From Vicia villosa (taxonomy: Eukaryota > Streptophyta > Magnoliopsida > Fabales > Fabaceae): a DNA stretch of 64,000 nt. Position numbers and translations under genes: made by a program. The notes under the pieces are model-generated. The model was not told the DNA's origin. It ran no database searches and saw only the letters and a list, made by a program, of their open reading frames with translations. Shown in pieces: positions 23,327 to 35,910 of the stretch. Within the stretch, counting starts at the first letter, position 1; the number at the start of each line of letters is the position of its first letter. Where the stretch lies: positions 57,858,336-57,922,335 of the forward strand of contig NC_081183.1 of the NCBI RefSeq assembly GCF_029867415.1. The letters are read 5' to 3'.

Positions 23327-23588
23327 TAGAGCTGTCAAAATGGGCTACCCGGCCCTAAACGGGCCGGCCCATGCGGGCCTCGGGCTTTTCAGGGCCGGGC
23401 CCAAAAAGCCCATTTTTAAATGGGCTCCATTTTTACTACCCAGGTCCAACCCTGTCTGGGCTGCGGGCTACCCGACCCTAAATGGGCCTCGGCCCTAAAC
23501 GGGCCTATTTCTAAAAAAATAAAATTTTCTCCTTATTTTTCTAATAACCATAATATTGCATGCAATAATACTTATATATATATATATA

Positions 23589-23928
<340 letters not shown>

Positions 23929-24682
23929 ACTCTCATATCTAAAATTACGATTTCTAAATAATCTATATAAGTTACAATTATGTAAAACAACATATTAACT
24001 TAATTTCAACTATTCAAAATGCATCTTAAATTATATTTCATTTTGCACACAAAATTAAATAACTTGTTCCAACAAATTTTAAGATATAAATATTCATGAC
24101 AATTATAATTTTATAACAATCATAACAACAAACTGTTATAAAATTTTATAACAATTATAATTAGATTGATGGGATATTATTTTATAACAAATTGCTATAT
24201 ATATAATTTGTACTAACTCTATCCTACCATAAAAAATTACATCATAACTTTTTAAATCTCATTTCAACCTTATTTTTAATTAGAATATATCATGGTGTCT
24301 TTTCTATACTATCTACATAATTATATTAGGATGAAACCTTTTAGTTTGAAATTAAGTCAAACCATCAACTTTTGTTTGATACTTATACCTTTGTAATACC
24401 AAAAATAAATTAAAATACATAATACGCAAATTATTTATAGCATACCTTTATGAATTAGGAAAGGATAATTTCTAGTTATATTAAAAATTTTAATTTTTTA
24501 CGGGCTCGCGGGCTACCCATGGCCCATACGGGCCGGCCCATATTTTTAGGGCTTTTTAGGGTCGAGCTTAGAAAGGCCCGGATGTAAATGGGCTCGAAAA
24601 ATAAGGCCCAAGCCCTAACTATTTTCAGGCCTGATGGGCCGGCCCATGGGCTTCGGCCCATTTTGACAGCTCTAGGTCTGGC

Positions 24683-25577
24683 ACAGAAGATTAGGCCATG
24701 CTAGTTTGAGAAAGATTTCTCAGATTAACAAACTAAATCTGGTCAGAGGACTCCCAAATCTAAAATACAAATCAGATGCTCTTTGCGAAGCATGTTAGAA
24801 GGGCAAGTTCTCCAAACCTGCATTCAAATCTAAGAATGTTGTCTCTTCCTCTAGGCCGTTAGAACTTCTGCACATTGATCTGTTTGGCCCAGTCAAAACA
24901 ACATCTGTCAGAGGGAAGAAATATGGATTAGTCATCATAGATGATTATAGCCGCTGGACATGGGTAAAGTTCTTAAAACACAAGGATGAGTCTCATTCAG
25001 TGTTATTTGAATTCTGCACTCAGATTCAATCTGAGAAGGAGTGCAAAATCATAAAGGTCAGAAGTGATCATGGTGGCGAATTTGAGAACAAACTCTTTAA
25101 GGAGTTCTTCAAAGAAAATAGTATTGCCCATGATTTCTCTTGCCCTAGAACTCCACAGCAAAATGGAGTTGTAGAGCGAAAGAATAGGACTCTACAAGAA
25201 CTGGCCAGAACCATGATCAATGAAACCAATATGGCTAAGCACTTATGGGCAGAAGCAATAAATACAACATGTTATATTCAGAATAGAATCTCTATAAGAC
25301 CTATTCTAAATAAGACTCCTTATGAATTGTGGAGGAACAGAAAGCCCAACATTTCATATTTTCATCCTTTTGGATGTGTTTGTTTCATTCTGAATACTAA
25401 AGATCATCTTGGTAAGTTTGATTCTAAGGCACAAAAGTGTTTCCTTCTTGGATATTCTGAATGCTCTAAAGGCTACAGAGTATACAATACTGAAACATTG
25501 GTTGTAGAAGAATCAATCAACATCAGATTTGATGATAAGCTTGGCCTTGAAAAGCCAAAGCAGTTTGAGAATTTTGC

Positions 25578-25642
<65 letters not shown>

Positions 25643-25910
25643 AATCTCAGAAGCTGAAGAACCAAGAAGCAAAGTATCAGAAGCTGAAGATCTCAGAAGC
25701 AAAGGATCAGAAGATCAAGTTGTTGCGTCTTTAGAGAATCTCAGAATTTCTGAAGAGCCAACAGTCAAAAGATCTTCGAGACTAACTTCTGCTCACTCAG
25801 AAGATGTCATTCTTGGAAAGAAAGATGATCCTATCAGAACTAGATCCTTTCTAAGGAATGGTACTCAGAATAATTTATCAGAATTAGAAGTTGAGAAGTT
25901 CTATCCTTCA
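24683..25910 (+). pseudogene. SIRE integrase, followed directly by the RT-deletion junction
   Basis: After the hAT element the frame reads 'RRLGHASLRKISQINKLNLV' and 'SDALCEAC', the HHCC zinc part. A TAG at 24796-24798 lies where relatives have Gln before KGKF. The DDE core is complete: D in 'LELLHIDLFGPVKT', D in 'VRSDHGGEFENKLF', and E in 'QQNGVVERKNRTLQE'. The C-terminal part has 'KTPYELWRNRKPNISYFHPF' and 'CFLLGYSECSKGYRVYN'. An (AT)n tract at 25580-25639 shifts the frame. Then 'RISEEPTVKRSSRL' and 'PIRTRSFLRN' reach the linker just before RT. RT and RNase H are missing. Integrase would insert cDNA copies, but the stop makes this copy inactive. Confidence 0.9.
25580..25639. repeat. (AT)n microsatellite in integrase tail
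   Basis: About 30 AT units within the SIRE pol region, coding IYIYIY in frame and shifting the downstream frame. Confidence 0.97.
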
Positions 25911-26108
25911 ACAGAAGCAAATTCTTTGTGACACAGTTGTCATCAAGCGCTTTCTAATGGTGAACACGTGTTCACACGATAGGTAAAAGCGTGCGTGAAA
26001 CTGATGGGACGCCGCCCTAGGTAACTGTGTAAATCATTTCAAATATCACGTTCTCTCACCTAACGTTACTCATCATTTAATGCATTTGATTTCAATTGAT
26101 TCTGTAAC

Positions 26109-28025
26109 CACTACAACAAAATTGATTTTTTGTATCGCCTAATTTAATAGCACTTTTGAAAAAGTGCTATTAAAATAGAAAAACATACATCTACAATAGC
26201 ACTTTATATTAAAGCGCTATTATAAAATATATATAACGTGATTTTCATAGCACTTTGTATAAAAACGCTATTATTAAATGCTAATAAGATAACACTTTAA
26301 ATAAAACGCTATTAATATTGTTGACTAAAATAGCGCTCCCTTCTAAAACGCTATTAACATTTTTCACTTTTTTGAACAAGAATTTTTGTAATTTTGATAG
26401 CACTTTATCTAAAGCGCTAATGTTATATTAGCCATCCCAATGTTAGCACTTCTGGAATAAACGCTACTATTAATACTAATTAAAAAAAATTAAAAAAATA
26501 AAAATATTAGCGGGCATTTTTTAGGTTTCGCGCACAATACTGAATCTTTTCAGCTTGCCACCAAAATCTAATCGTGCACAATACTAATCGCAAAACTTCT
26601 CTCCGCCACCTTCTCTCCGCCGAACCTTCTCTCTGCAATCTTTCTCTCCACCGAACCTTCTCTCTACAAACCCTCTCTCCGTCGAAGCTTCTCTCCGCCA
26701 AAGTGATTGTCTGTTAATACATGTTTAGATGTGTGTGTGTTTAATGTTCATGCAATATATTTAGATGTTTGAGTTCTAGAGTTTATCTATAAAATATTTA
26801 ATAGAGTTTGTTTTCATTGATGAGTTTATCTGTAAAGTATTTCAACTTAGGCCTCCTGTGATCTGTTTGCTGCATTAGATGCTACTAAATTCAAATTGAT
26901 TGGATATAAAATAGTGTTAAATTGGACCTTTTGTTATATTTGAAGGACCAAATATTTATTTGATATTGCTTTATTTAAAAAAATTAAAATGTAATTTATT
27001 TTTTTATGACAAAATTAAATATCAATTAACCGAACAAACCGATCCATTTAAACCGATTAACCGATTAAACCGAACCCGATTAAACCGATTTAATAGTATT
27101 TTGTTTTCATTTTCCACATTCTAGTTAGACCCACATTAAATGTTTGATTATTTTATATATCTTGAATTGGTTTTTATTGTACAATACATAATCAATATTT
27201 CTTCTATGATACAGGAAAACAAGAAGCGGTTATTTTGCCTAGCTAAATGATTGTACTCATGGATTCAGCGCTTTTGGTTTCGTGAAGAATAGGAGAATTA
27301 CTTGGTGCTGCTTTGTTGTCGTTTCTTATTTTTTAGGTGTTTTTTTTAGAGAATATGACTTGTTATTTTGAGATTTGGATTAAAGTATCGTACTCTTAGA
27401 TTGGATGCATGCATCTATAAGTTTGGCTATGCAAATGCCCTCTTATTTTTAAGTACATTAAACCCTCTATATATGTTATGATATTTGTAAACAAGAGGAT
27501 TTGATTTAAAATGTTATTCGGTATTTCAGTAACTTAAAAGCAGCATTATATGGTATTGAGTTGAATGTGTTTTTTTTATATTTGCACACCAATAGAATCA
27601 TTCTATGTACAGCAAAAAAAAAAAATTATCATATATTATCGCTTTCTTTGAAAGTGCTATCAAACATGAGTCATATATTAGCACTTTCTTTAAAAGTGCT
27701 ATAAAAAATGAGTCTTATATTAGCGCTTTCTTCTAAAGTGCTATCAAACATGAATTATATATTAGCACTTTCAATGAAAACGCTATCAAACATGTGTCTT
27801 TTAATAGCACTTAGTTTGAAAGTGCTATCAAAATCACATTAAAACACACGCAAAATGCACACTTCAATAGCACTTTAGAGAAAACGCTATTATAAACGGG
27901 CACTTTAATAGCGTTTTAGAAGTGCTATTAAAAAAATGTTTACAATAGCGGCGCGGTTAATAGCGCTTTTAAGTGCTATCAAAAACAAAAAAAAAACGCT
28001 ATTAAATAGCTTATTTGGCGTAGTG
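26109..28025. mobile_element. Non-autonomous CACTA (En/Spm) element with AAC target duplication
   Basis: It begins CACTACAACAAAATTG and ends TTATTTGGCGTAGTG, so both termini are CACTAC. The 3-bp duplication AAC lies at 26106-26108 and 28026-28028. The inverted SIRE copy has the uninterrupted site (GTAACTGTTCATTC on its strand), confirming the insertion point. Both subterminal regions (about 26140-26470 and 27630-28015) are packed with TAGCACTTT / AAAGCGCTA words in both orientations, typical transposase-binding repeats. The 1,917-bp element has no transposase frame. Its middle holds a pyrimidine-rich tandem motif (26600-26700), an 'aaccgatt' repeat (about 27020-27090) and otherwise AT-rich sequence. 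Confidence 0.93.
26596..26702 (+). repeat. Degenerate 17-18-bp repeat CTTCTCTCCGCCGAAC inside CACTA
   Basis: About six imperfect units of CTTCTCTC(C/T)(G/A)CCGAAC-type sequence. It is strongly pyrimidine-rich on the plus strand and looks like a 5' leader sequence. Nothing upstream or downstream is recognisable as a gene, so captured host leader sequence is only a possibility. Confidence 0.6.
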
Positions 28026-28134
28026 AACTGTTCATTCTCATAATTTTATTGCATTCTTTTTCAAATCCATCTCTATATATTCATTTCAAATCCTAACGTT
28101 TACTCTTTTTCGCTCTCATTCTCTCTCTTCTTGC

Positions 28135-31100
28135 ATGCATTTCTGCAACCTGGTTGCCCTTTTCTCTAACCCTAAACGCAAAACCAAGAAGAAACCCAGT
28201 AATCTCAGTAGTGCTCAAATGGCTGCTTCTTCATCGCAAGTAGTTGGTACCTTGTCTCAACAACATAATCAAGGAGAAGAACAACAAATTGTTCCTATAA
28301 TCACTTGCTCAATTCCAAGGAATGAGTTAGAAGTGATTTGTGAATTAGTGGTTGATTCTGACTGTCTTGAAGAACATGAGTTTCATCTCAAGGATGACAT
28401 GCTCTTTCAAGGTTGGACGTCATTATTTTCTAAGTTCTGTGGACCGATTTATCCAGAACTAGTAAAGGAATTTTGGGTTCATGCCGTGGTAGCCCCTAAA
28501 GCCATTATATCCTTTGTTCATGGAAGAATGGTCGTCATCACTGAGAACATACTGAGAATGATGTTCGACTTAAGAAACCCTGAAGGTGTCTTTGAATCTA
28601 ATCAGAGAACAGATTGGGATGCCGTTCTAACTAAACTCTACACAGATGTAGAGCGTGTCAAAGACATGAAGGATCTTTACAAAGTCTGGACCAAGATTCT
28701 TCTAGGGTGTTTCTATCATAGAAAATCAACACATTCTCCAGATTTCGTCAACAAGGAACAACAATATATTCTGTACTGCATTGGCACTCAGAAGAAGGTT
28801 GATATTATCTATATATTTTTCAATCGTATGTGACATGTTGCAAGGGATTCTAGAAATGCGTTCAGAACGAAGAAAGGAAATATTATTCCTTTTGGAAGAA
28901 TCATTACCAATCTTCTGGTTCACTCTAAGACTATTGAAGACTTGGAAGTTCAAGGAGTCATCAAGGATCCTGTTATGTCTACAAGAAGTTGCTTAAATGC
29001 CTACACCTTGAGAAAGATGAATCTTATTCAAGCTGTTAGAGTCATTCCTCAACCTCTCCTTGGAGCAAGAAGCAGAAGAAGTCCTGTTCTTGCTGAGTTT
29101 GAAACTTTCTTCAGAAGTGAGCTGCCAGAAGTTAATGCCAAATACCTTAACACTCTCAAGGAAGGTGGTGCTCAAGATGCCCCTGCTAAAGGTGGTAGTA
29201 AGAAAGCTTCTACATCCAGGCCTGCAGTTTCAGAAGATGTTTCAGAAGCTGCACCAGAAGTTGTTGCCAATAAAGAAAGAAGGACAAAGCGTAAGTTTGA
29301 TCGTCCTTCTATTAACCAGGAGAAGGAAACCCAAGAAGAAGAAGCTGCAGTAGTTTATGAGAATGCTGCTGAAAGAGAAGTTATTGCTGAAGAAAATCAG
29401 GAAGTATTAGTTGAAAATGAAAATAATAAACAAGAAACTGCTGAGAGGAGGAAGAAGAAGAAGAGAAAGTTGAAGAATAAGAAGAATGTAGAAGATGGAA
29501 AGGAAGTAGAAAAGAAGAAGAAAAAGAAAAGAAAATTAATAATAGAAGATTCAGATGAGGAAGAAGAAATTCCAGAAGCTGTGAATCAGCAAGAAAAAGT
29601 AAATCAAGAAGTAGCAACTCAAGAAGTTGAAGGTCAAGAAGCTGTGGATAGAGAGAAAGAGAGACTAGAAACTGGCAGAAGAAGAGAAATTTCTCTTGGA
29701 AAGGCGAAGACTGTGTATGAGAAGAAGAAGCAGAAAAGACTTGAGGCTAAATTTGAAGCTCTTCAGAATATGTCCAAAGGTATACATATTTCTGAACCTG
29801 TCTCTTCCTATGTTTTAAATTCAAAATCTGTACCAACAGAAGTTCCGGTTACCCCTCAACCAGAAATTCTACCAGAAATAGCCCCATTAGAATCACCTCA
29901 ACTCACCCATGTTCTCACACCTCATTCTTCTCCCCAAACCAATGTTCTTACCCCTCCTTCTTCACCTACCACAAACGCTCTCACTCCTCCCTCTCCATCC
30001 TCAACCAAAGCTGCTTCTGACCATCTCCTTGAGACTCTTGTTCTTGATATCCAACCCCTTCAAACCCTCTTTCTTCCTCACTCAAATATCTCCACTTCTC
30101 AACCTCCCCCTCATGCTAACTATGAACCCATTTCATCCCCCACTCAAAATAATCCCTCCATCTCTGACCTTCCAGATTCTGCATCACATGAGCAACTGCT
30201 TCGTGATTGCAATTACACACCCAAGCCTTGTCCCGAACCTGAGTTAGTGGTGTTAGACTCTGAGAATGAAGCAGAATCGTCTCTTTGTCTCGATAGAGAA
30301 CCTCAACCCTACTTCCTTCTAAAACCAGACTCTGCCAAACTCAAATTCAAATTCCGTAAGGAACTTTCTGTTGGTGTACATTTTGGAGTGGTAAACATTA
30401 GGATCCAGGAAGGGTTAGATGCCTTGAAAGCTGCATATCAAACCAGGATGGATAATGTGGCTTTCGGAAATATCTAGAGAATCTTCAGAAGAAAGATGAA
30501 CTCTATGTTTCTAGAGCTTCAGAAGAAGTGCATAGCAACATCTCCAGGTCCTCATAAGATTCTCAAACCATATGAAGACTTCTGGCATAGTCCTCTTGGA
30601 GGCAGGTATTGTTTTGAAGAGAAAGTTTTTGTTGATGAACTGGCAGAAGCTTCAGAAGCTGAACAAGAAGTACATTCTTGGGAGATTATTGTATGGAAGC
30701 CTCAATATCAGGTTCTGACTGGAGACTTCCAATGGCTAAGGGTGAATCCTTTTGAGGAAGCACCAAATATGGTCATTACTGAAGTTGTATACCCTTCAGA
30801 AGTTGCTGCTCCCATTCCTCCAAAGAATCTGGATGAGATTCTTCAAGCTTTGGAGAATGAAGATTCTGTGATTCCTGATCCAGAATATGCTGAGAATGCT
30901 TCTGAATCAGGTTCAGATGTTGAGATGGAATATGCTGAGAATTGTCCTTCTGAGAAAAGTCCTGTTCAGGAAAATCAAGGTGATGTTCTCACTCTGGATG
31001 CTGCTGAGAATCATCCTTCTGAGAAAAGTCCTGTTCAGGAAAATCAAGATGATGTTCTCACTCTGGATGCTGCTGCTGGTAATGCTATCCCTCTGAATGT

Positions 31101-31302
31101 TAGCAATGCATCTTCTTCTACTGAACCCTCCGTTCTGGTGAACGCTATCAAGGCTCTTCAACAGAATCAAGATGTTCTTGCTTCTCGCCTGGATAAGCAT
31201 GATATAGCTCATGAAGAGTTCAGAGACTTCATAAAGGAACAGGAGGAAAGCAATGCTGGGATTCATGACTTTCTGGCCAAGATAGTTTTCAAACTAGGCT
31301 AG
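28135..31302 (+). pseudogene. SIRE post-pol (envelope-like) ORF, two Trp-to-stop changes
   Basis: One frame of 1,055 codons is open except for TGA at 28831-28833 and TAG at 30475-30477. At both places the inverted copy has Trp (NHMWHVV and RSLWRAF). The ORF has four parts: a conserved N-terminal domain (about residues 50-330, e.g. ITCSIPRNELEVICELVVD, LVKEFWVHAVVAPKAIISF, GNIIPFGRIITNLL); a lysine/glutamate-rich, nuclear-signal-like stretch (about 380-520, KKKKKRK); a proline/serine-rich spacer (about 560-690); and a conserved C-terminal domain ending in a coiled coil. Its place after pol matches the envelope-like ORF of SIRE elements. I see no signal peptide or clear membrane helix, so an envelope role is not supported here. 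Function unknown. Confidence 0.82.
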
Positions 31303-32283
31303 TCGTAGTCTTTTGTGTCTTAGTTGTCTCTTTGTTCTTGCATCTATTTCTCTACATCTCCTTTTGTATCTTCTGATAATTTTCTGATGAGATCAATGAA
31401 TATTATCTTCTTCTCTCATATTGTTTGTTTTTTATCTTGAATCTCTTATGCTTTTTGATGTTATGACAAAAAGGGGGAGAAAATGTGATAAATGATTTGA
31501 TTTATATTATCAGTTGCTGGGAGTAAGTCTCCACATTTCAAACAAATTTGCAAGTTCTATGCTTGAGATTTCTGCAGGATTGAAGACATTCTGAAAAAGC
31601 TCAACATGAGAAGCAAAGACATGGGGAAAAGAAATTCTATATAGAAACATGCTCATGGAATCTGAAGCAAGCTTAGCGCTTTGAAGCTTCAAGATCAGAA
31701 GTAAGAAGGAAGAATGTTCTGATATTCTCGTGGCAGAATATGCTCTAACACATTCTTATTCTTTATATGTTCTGATGCATTTTTATGTGATTCTGATACA
31801 TATTATATGCTCTGATACATATCTTATGTTCTGATTCATTCATGCTCTGACTTTTGTCGTTTAGTTTGTTCTGAAACATTTCAGGATGTAGAGATGCTCT
31901 GATGATGCTCTGGTACATTCAACAATGTTCTGATACAATCTAGCATGCAATGATTCAAGAAGAATTTCAAAGCTCTGAAGCTGTCCTATGGAAGCAAGAA
32001 GTAGAAGCTCTGAATGTTCTGAAGATTTAAGCATATGTGAACGTCTCAACTGAAATGGAAAATACTCAGGGAAGTCCTTTATTTATAAATTTCTTCCAGT
32101 ATTTATTTCAGGGGGAGATTATTCATCTTAAGGGGAGATTGTTAATCTCAGGGGGAGACATATTCACACACTATGTTTATATGCTTATGCTATAACTGTG
32201 AAATTGTCTTTAGCCGTCTGATATTCTGATTGCAAATTCATATCATTTCTATATGTTTTTGTCGTCATAAATAAGGGGGAGAT
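31303..32283 (+). other. SIRE 3' non-coding region and polypurine tract
   Basis: About 980 bp rich in TTCTGATAC-type words. It contains three purine boxes of the form (A)GGGGAGAT near 32108-32155. It ends in AAGGGGGAGAT directly before the 3' LTR, the plus-strand primer. No coding frame is supported. Confidence 0.8.
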
Positions 32284-33422
32284 TGTTAGAACAAGATTTG
32301 TTCTGATTAATATTCTTAGTTTTGATGATAATAATGTATATGAATTTTGCTTCAGACAATGTGGTACTCTAATTCTATGCAATTTCCATTTCAGGAAATA
32401 TATAAAGAGTATGCACAAAATCAGCGCAAGAAGCACTGACTCAGAAGGTTCAAGTATGCAACATCAGAACATGCTCTCGCAAGACATCAGAAGATGGTCA
32501 AGAAGAATCAGAACATGGTCTATTGAAGCATCAGAAGAACTTGAGATCAGAAGCAGAAGCACTGAAGTTCTCAATCTCATGGTATCACGCTAGAAGCACT
32601 TCAAGGTCAGAAGACAAGAAGATGCTCTGCACCAAGTTGTTTGACTCTGATATATTCAAACGTTATATCAACAAAGATCAGATCAGAAGCAAGTACAAGA
32701 TGGCAGGCTACGCTGACTGACAAAAGGAACGTTGGAAGCTATTAAAGGAAAAGTCAGTTAAAGTAGGAAAAGCAAGGCTCGAGGTAGTTGACAAAAGAGT
32801 GAAACATTAAATGCAATGTTGTACGGATCACGCAATGCATTAAATGCTCCCAAAGGTCATCTTCTCAAAACGCCTATAAATAGAAGTTCTGATAAGAAGC
32901 TGAATACACAACACTTTGCGAACACATACAGAAACGCTGTCAAATTCAAAAGCTCTCAAACTTCATCTTTAACCTCACTTCATTACTGTTGTAATATCTT
33001 AGTGAGATTAAGCTTAAACTTTAAGAGAAATATCACAGTTGTGGTTATAGCTTTTAAGAAGCATTGTAATACTCTTGTAAGAATTTGTTTACATTTATTT
33101 GTAAAGAACTAGAGGAGATCAATTTGTGATCGGATTCTCTAGTAAGTCTTAGAGGGTATCTAAGCATTGTTTTCCTAGAGTGATCAGGTTGTGATCAAAA
33201 TACTCTAGAAGACTTAGAGGGTATCTAAGTGGAAAACCATTGTAATCTTGTGTGATTAGTGGATTAAATCCTCAGGTGAGGTAAATCACTCTAAGGGGGT
33301 GGACTGGAGTAGTTTCATTAACAACGAACCAGGATAAAAATCATTGTGCAATTGTTTTTATCTTAAGAGTTTTTAAAGTACACTTATTCAACCCCCCTTT
33401 CTAAGTGTTTTTCTATCCTTCA
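32284..33422 (+). repeat. SIRE 3' LTR
   Basis: TGTTAGAACAAG...CTATCCTTCA, 1,139 bp, TATAAATA at 32875-32882. It is followed by ATTAG, the right half of the target duplication, and then gypsy sequence. Confidence 0.92.
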
Positions 33423-33925
33423 ATTAGTGTTGAGGATTTTACTATGTCGGTCAAACAGATGAATTTGGATGTCAAAAGATGTTAGTGAGTTGCCACCTGA
33501 AAGAGAAGTGGAGTTCGCTATAGAATTGATTCCTAGAACTAGTCCTGTGTCGATGGCACCATATCGCATGTCGGCATCGGAATTGGGTGAACTGAAGAAA
33601 CAATTAGAGTAATTGTTGGAAAAGAAGTTTATTCATCTTAGTGTGTCACCGTGGGGTGCGCCGGTACCGTTGGTTCAGAAGAAAGAAGGTTCAATGAGAC
33701 TATGTGTTGATTATAGACAATTGAACAAGGTGACAATCAAGAATCAATACCCTTTGCCGAGGATTAATGATTTGATGGATCAACTGGTTGGAGCTTGTGT
33801 ATTTAGCAAGATTGATCTGAGGTCTGGATATCAGCAAATTCGTGTGAAGGCGGAAGATATTTCAGAAAACGGCATTCCGCATGAGGTATGGACATTATGA
33901 ATATTTTGTTATGCCGTTTGGTGTT
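33423..33925 (+). pseudogene. Gypsy RT N-terminal part, truncated
   Basis: After the SIRE 3' LTR the gypsy frame resumes and reaches the RT motifs '[20 protein letters not shown]', '[20 protein letters not shown]' and '[15 protein letters not shown]'. These are the fingers and the first catalytic Asp (KIDL). A stop at 33610-33612 lies just before LLEKKF. A frameshift near 33865 replaces the expected TAFRTRYGHYEY by an unrelated tail. The sequence ends at 'MPFGV', before the YVDD box, at the junction with an Ogre-like LTR. The RT cannot be functional. Confidence 0.85.
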
Positions 33926-35273
33926 TGTCATACCCCAAAATTTGCCCATCTCATTTCTCTTATTCAAACTCATATCAAAGTACAATGCTCAAAGACACCT
34001 CCTCCTAAACAATGGTTCAAGGAATTGGGGTTTTGATTTCTCTGAAGAAAACCAATTAATCAAAGGCTCCAATGAATTTCATGTGGCTTATGGTGTTTCA
34101 AGCTATCTCCATGACAAAATTCGGGTTTCAATTCCAAGGATTGACCACTCAATTGCTCAGAAAATCAATAGTCGATTAGTTTGACCTAAAAGTCAACTAT
34201 GGTCAAAGTACAGTCAAAACTCCTGATTTTTTGTCAACAACCTTATTTTGAAGTATCATTCATCATTTGATCAAGGATTGATCATGATTCATCAAGAAAA
34301 GTTCAGAAATCAACAAAATCCAAAGTTTCTAAATTAGGGTTTTCATAGGAGAAAGTCAACTGAACTTTGACCAGTCATAACTTCCACATGGAACATCAGA
34401 AATTTTCCATTCAAAGCTCAATTTGAAGTAAATTGAATTCCCTACAATTTTGTCTCTCACATTCCAAGGCCAGAAATGCTTCATTTGGGAGATATGACTC
34501 AAAACATTATAGGTCCTTTTGAAAGTCAACCAAAAGTCATCTTTTTCAAAAGAGCATACAAGGAGCATGGAAAATTATTTTGACACGGGACTAAAGACAT
34601 TGGTTAGGGGACTCCTCAAGGTTTCAAAAAAGTCCAAGAACTTGAAAAAATATTAAAATATGAGGAAATGGCAAGGTGCAAAAGTTCACCTATTTTCAAA
34701 GGGCATGCATGAAGAGAAAAAGCCCAAAACTCCAAATATTTCCAAATGGGCTTACATTATTTTTACCCTATCATTATTCTAAGCCCATGCACGCCCCAAA
34801 ACAAGAGCCTCTTTATTGTTATTGTTTTATTAATTATTTTATGGTTTTTAATCATTTTAAATTATAAATTAATTATATAAAATAGTAAAATTAATAAGAG
34901 ATCTTATTTGCTTTGATTTTAAGTCAGGAAATCAATCAAATATATTCCTCCAATCATCCAAATTCGTACACATGATGATTGGAATAAATTGAAGCACATA
35001 AGGCCAAAATTAGAAACAAATTTCATTCAAATTTCTCCAAATTCCAATCCAAAGATTCATCAAGATTTTCTCCACAATTGTTAACCTAATTTGAGCTATT
35101 ATATATAGTGAAGCTATCCGGATGCATAGGGGACGAAAACTCTCTGCAAAAAGTACCCTAATTCGAGCACTCAAAAATCAAAGAAATCTCAACATTGTTT
35201 TTGGAGTTTGAGGTCGATTCAAAGCATTGTGAGTGTTCCAAACGACTCTCAGGAGATCACTGAAGTTGTTCCA
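33926..35273 (+). repeat. Ogre-like LTR fragment (family X1)
   Basis: It starts TGTCATACCCCAAAATTTGC directly after the gypsy RT sequence. It continues about 1.35 kb until SIRE sequence begins on the opposite strand. It shares a conserved module with the LTRs at 41097 and 47611, including 'gtcaactgaactttgacc' and 'cataact' words near 34354-34385. No primer site, terminal CA or coding sequence is present, so the end is cut off. The short frames within show no family motif. Confidence 0.75.
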
Positions 35274-35910
35274 TCAGAGCATCTTTACATCCTGAAATGT
35301 TTCAGAACCATACTAGACAAAAAATATCAGAACATGAATGTACCAGAGCATTCTTGATAACTATCATGTATCAGAGCATCCATAATGAATAACATTTATC
35401 AGAGCATATAAGATGAAGAAAATGTATCAGAGCATATTCTCAACCGAGAACATCAGAGCATTCTACGAATGACTATTAGAACATTCTTCTTCTTGCTTCT
35501 GATCTTGAAGCTTCACAACACTAAGCTTGCTTCAATTTTTCAAGAGCATGCTTCTTTATAGAATTGCCTTTCCTCATGTATTTGCTTCTCATGTTGAGCT
35601 TTTTCAGAATATCTTCAATCCTGCAAAAAAATCTCAAAGACATAGAACTTGCAAATAATGTTAGGAATGTTGAGACTTAATCCCAGCAACTGATATAATA
35701 AATCAAATCAATTATCATGTTTCTCCCCCTTTTTATCATAACATCAAAAAGCATATAAAAGATTCAGATGATAGAACGACATAATAAAGTGAAGAAGATA
35801 ATATTTTATTGATTAACAAAATATATCAGAAGTATACAAGAGAAATAGAAGCAGATGCAAGAAACAGATGCAAGAAACAAGAAAACATCTAAGACCAAGA
35901 CATACTACGA

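Noticed and set aside
23327..23520. GC-rich island in AT-rich DNA, considered as an rRNA fragment or CpG promoter.
   Set aside because: It is the subterminal GGGCC/GGCCC repeat of the hAT element, mirrored at 24500-24665.
34676..34867. Frame of 63 codons in the X1 LTR fragment.
   Set aside because: No family motif, AT-rich LTR sequence, and no counterpart in the homologous part of the X2 LTR.
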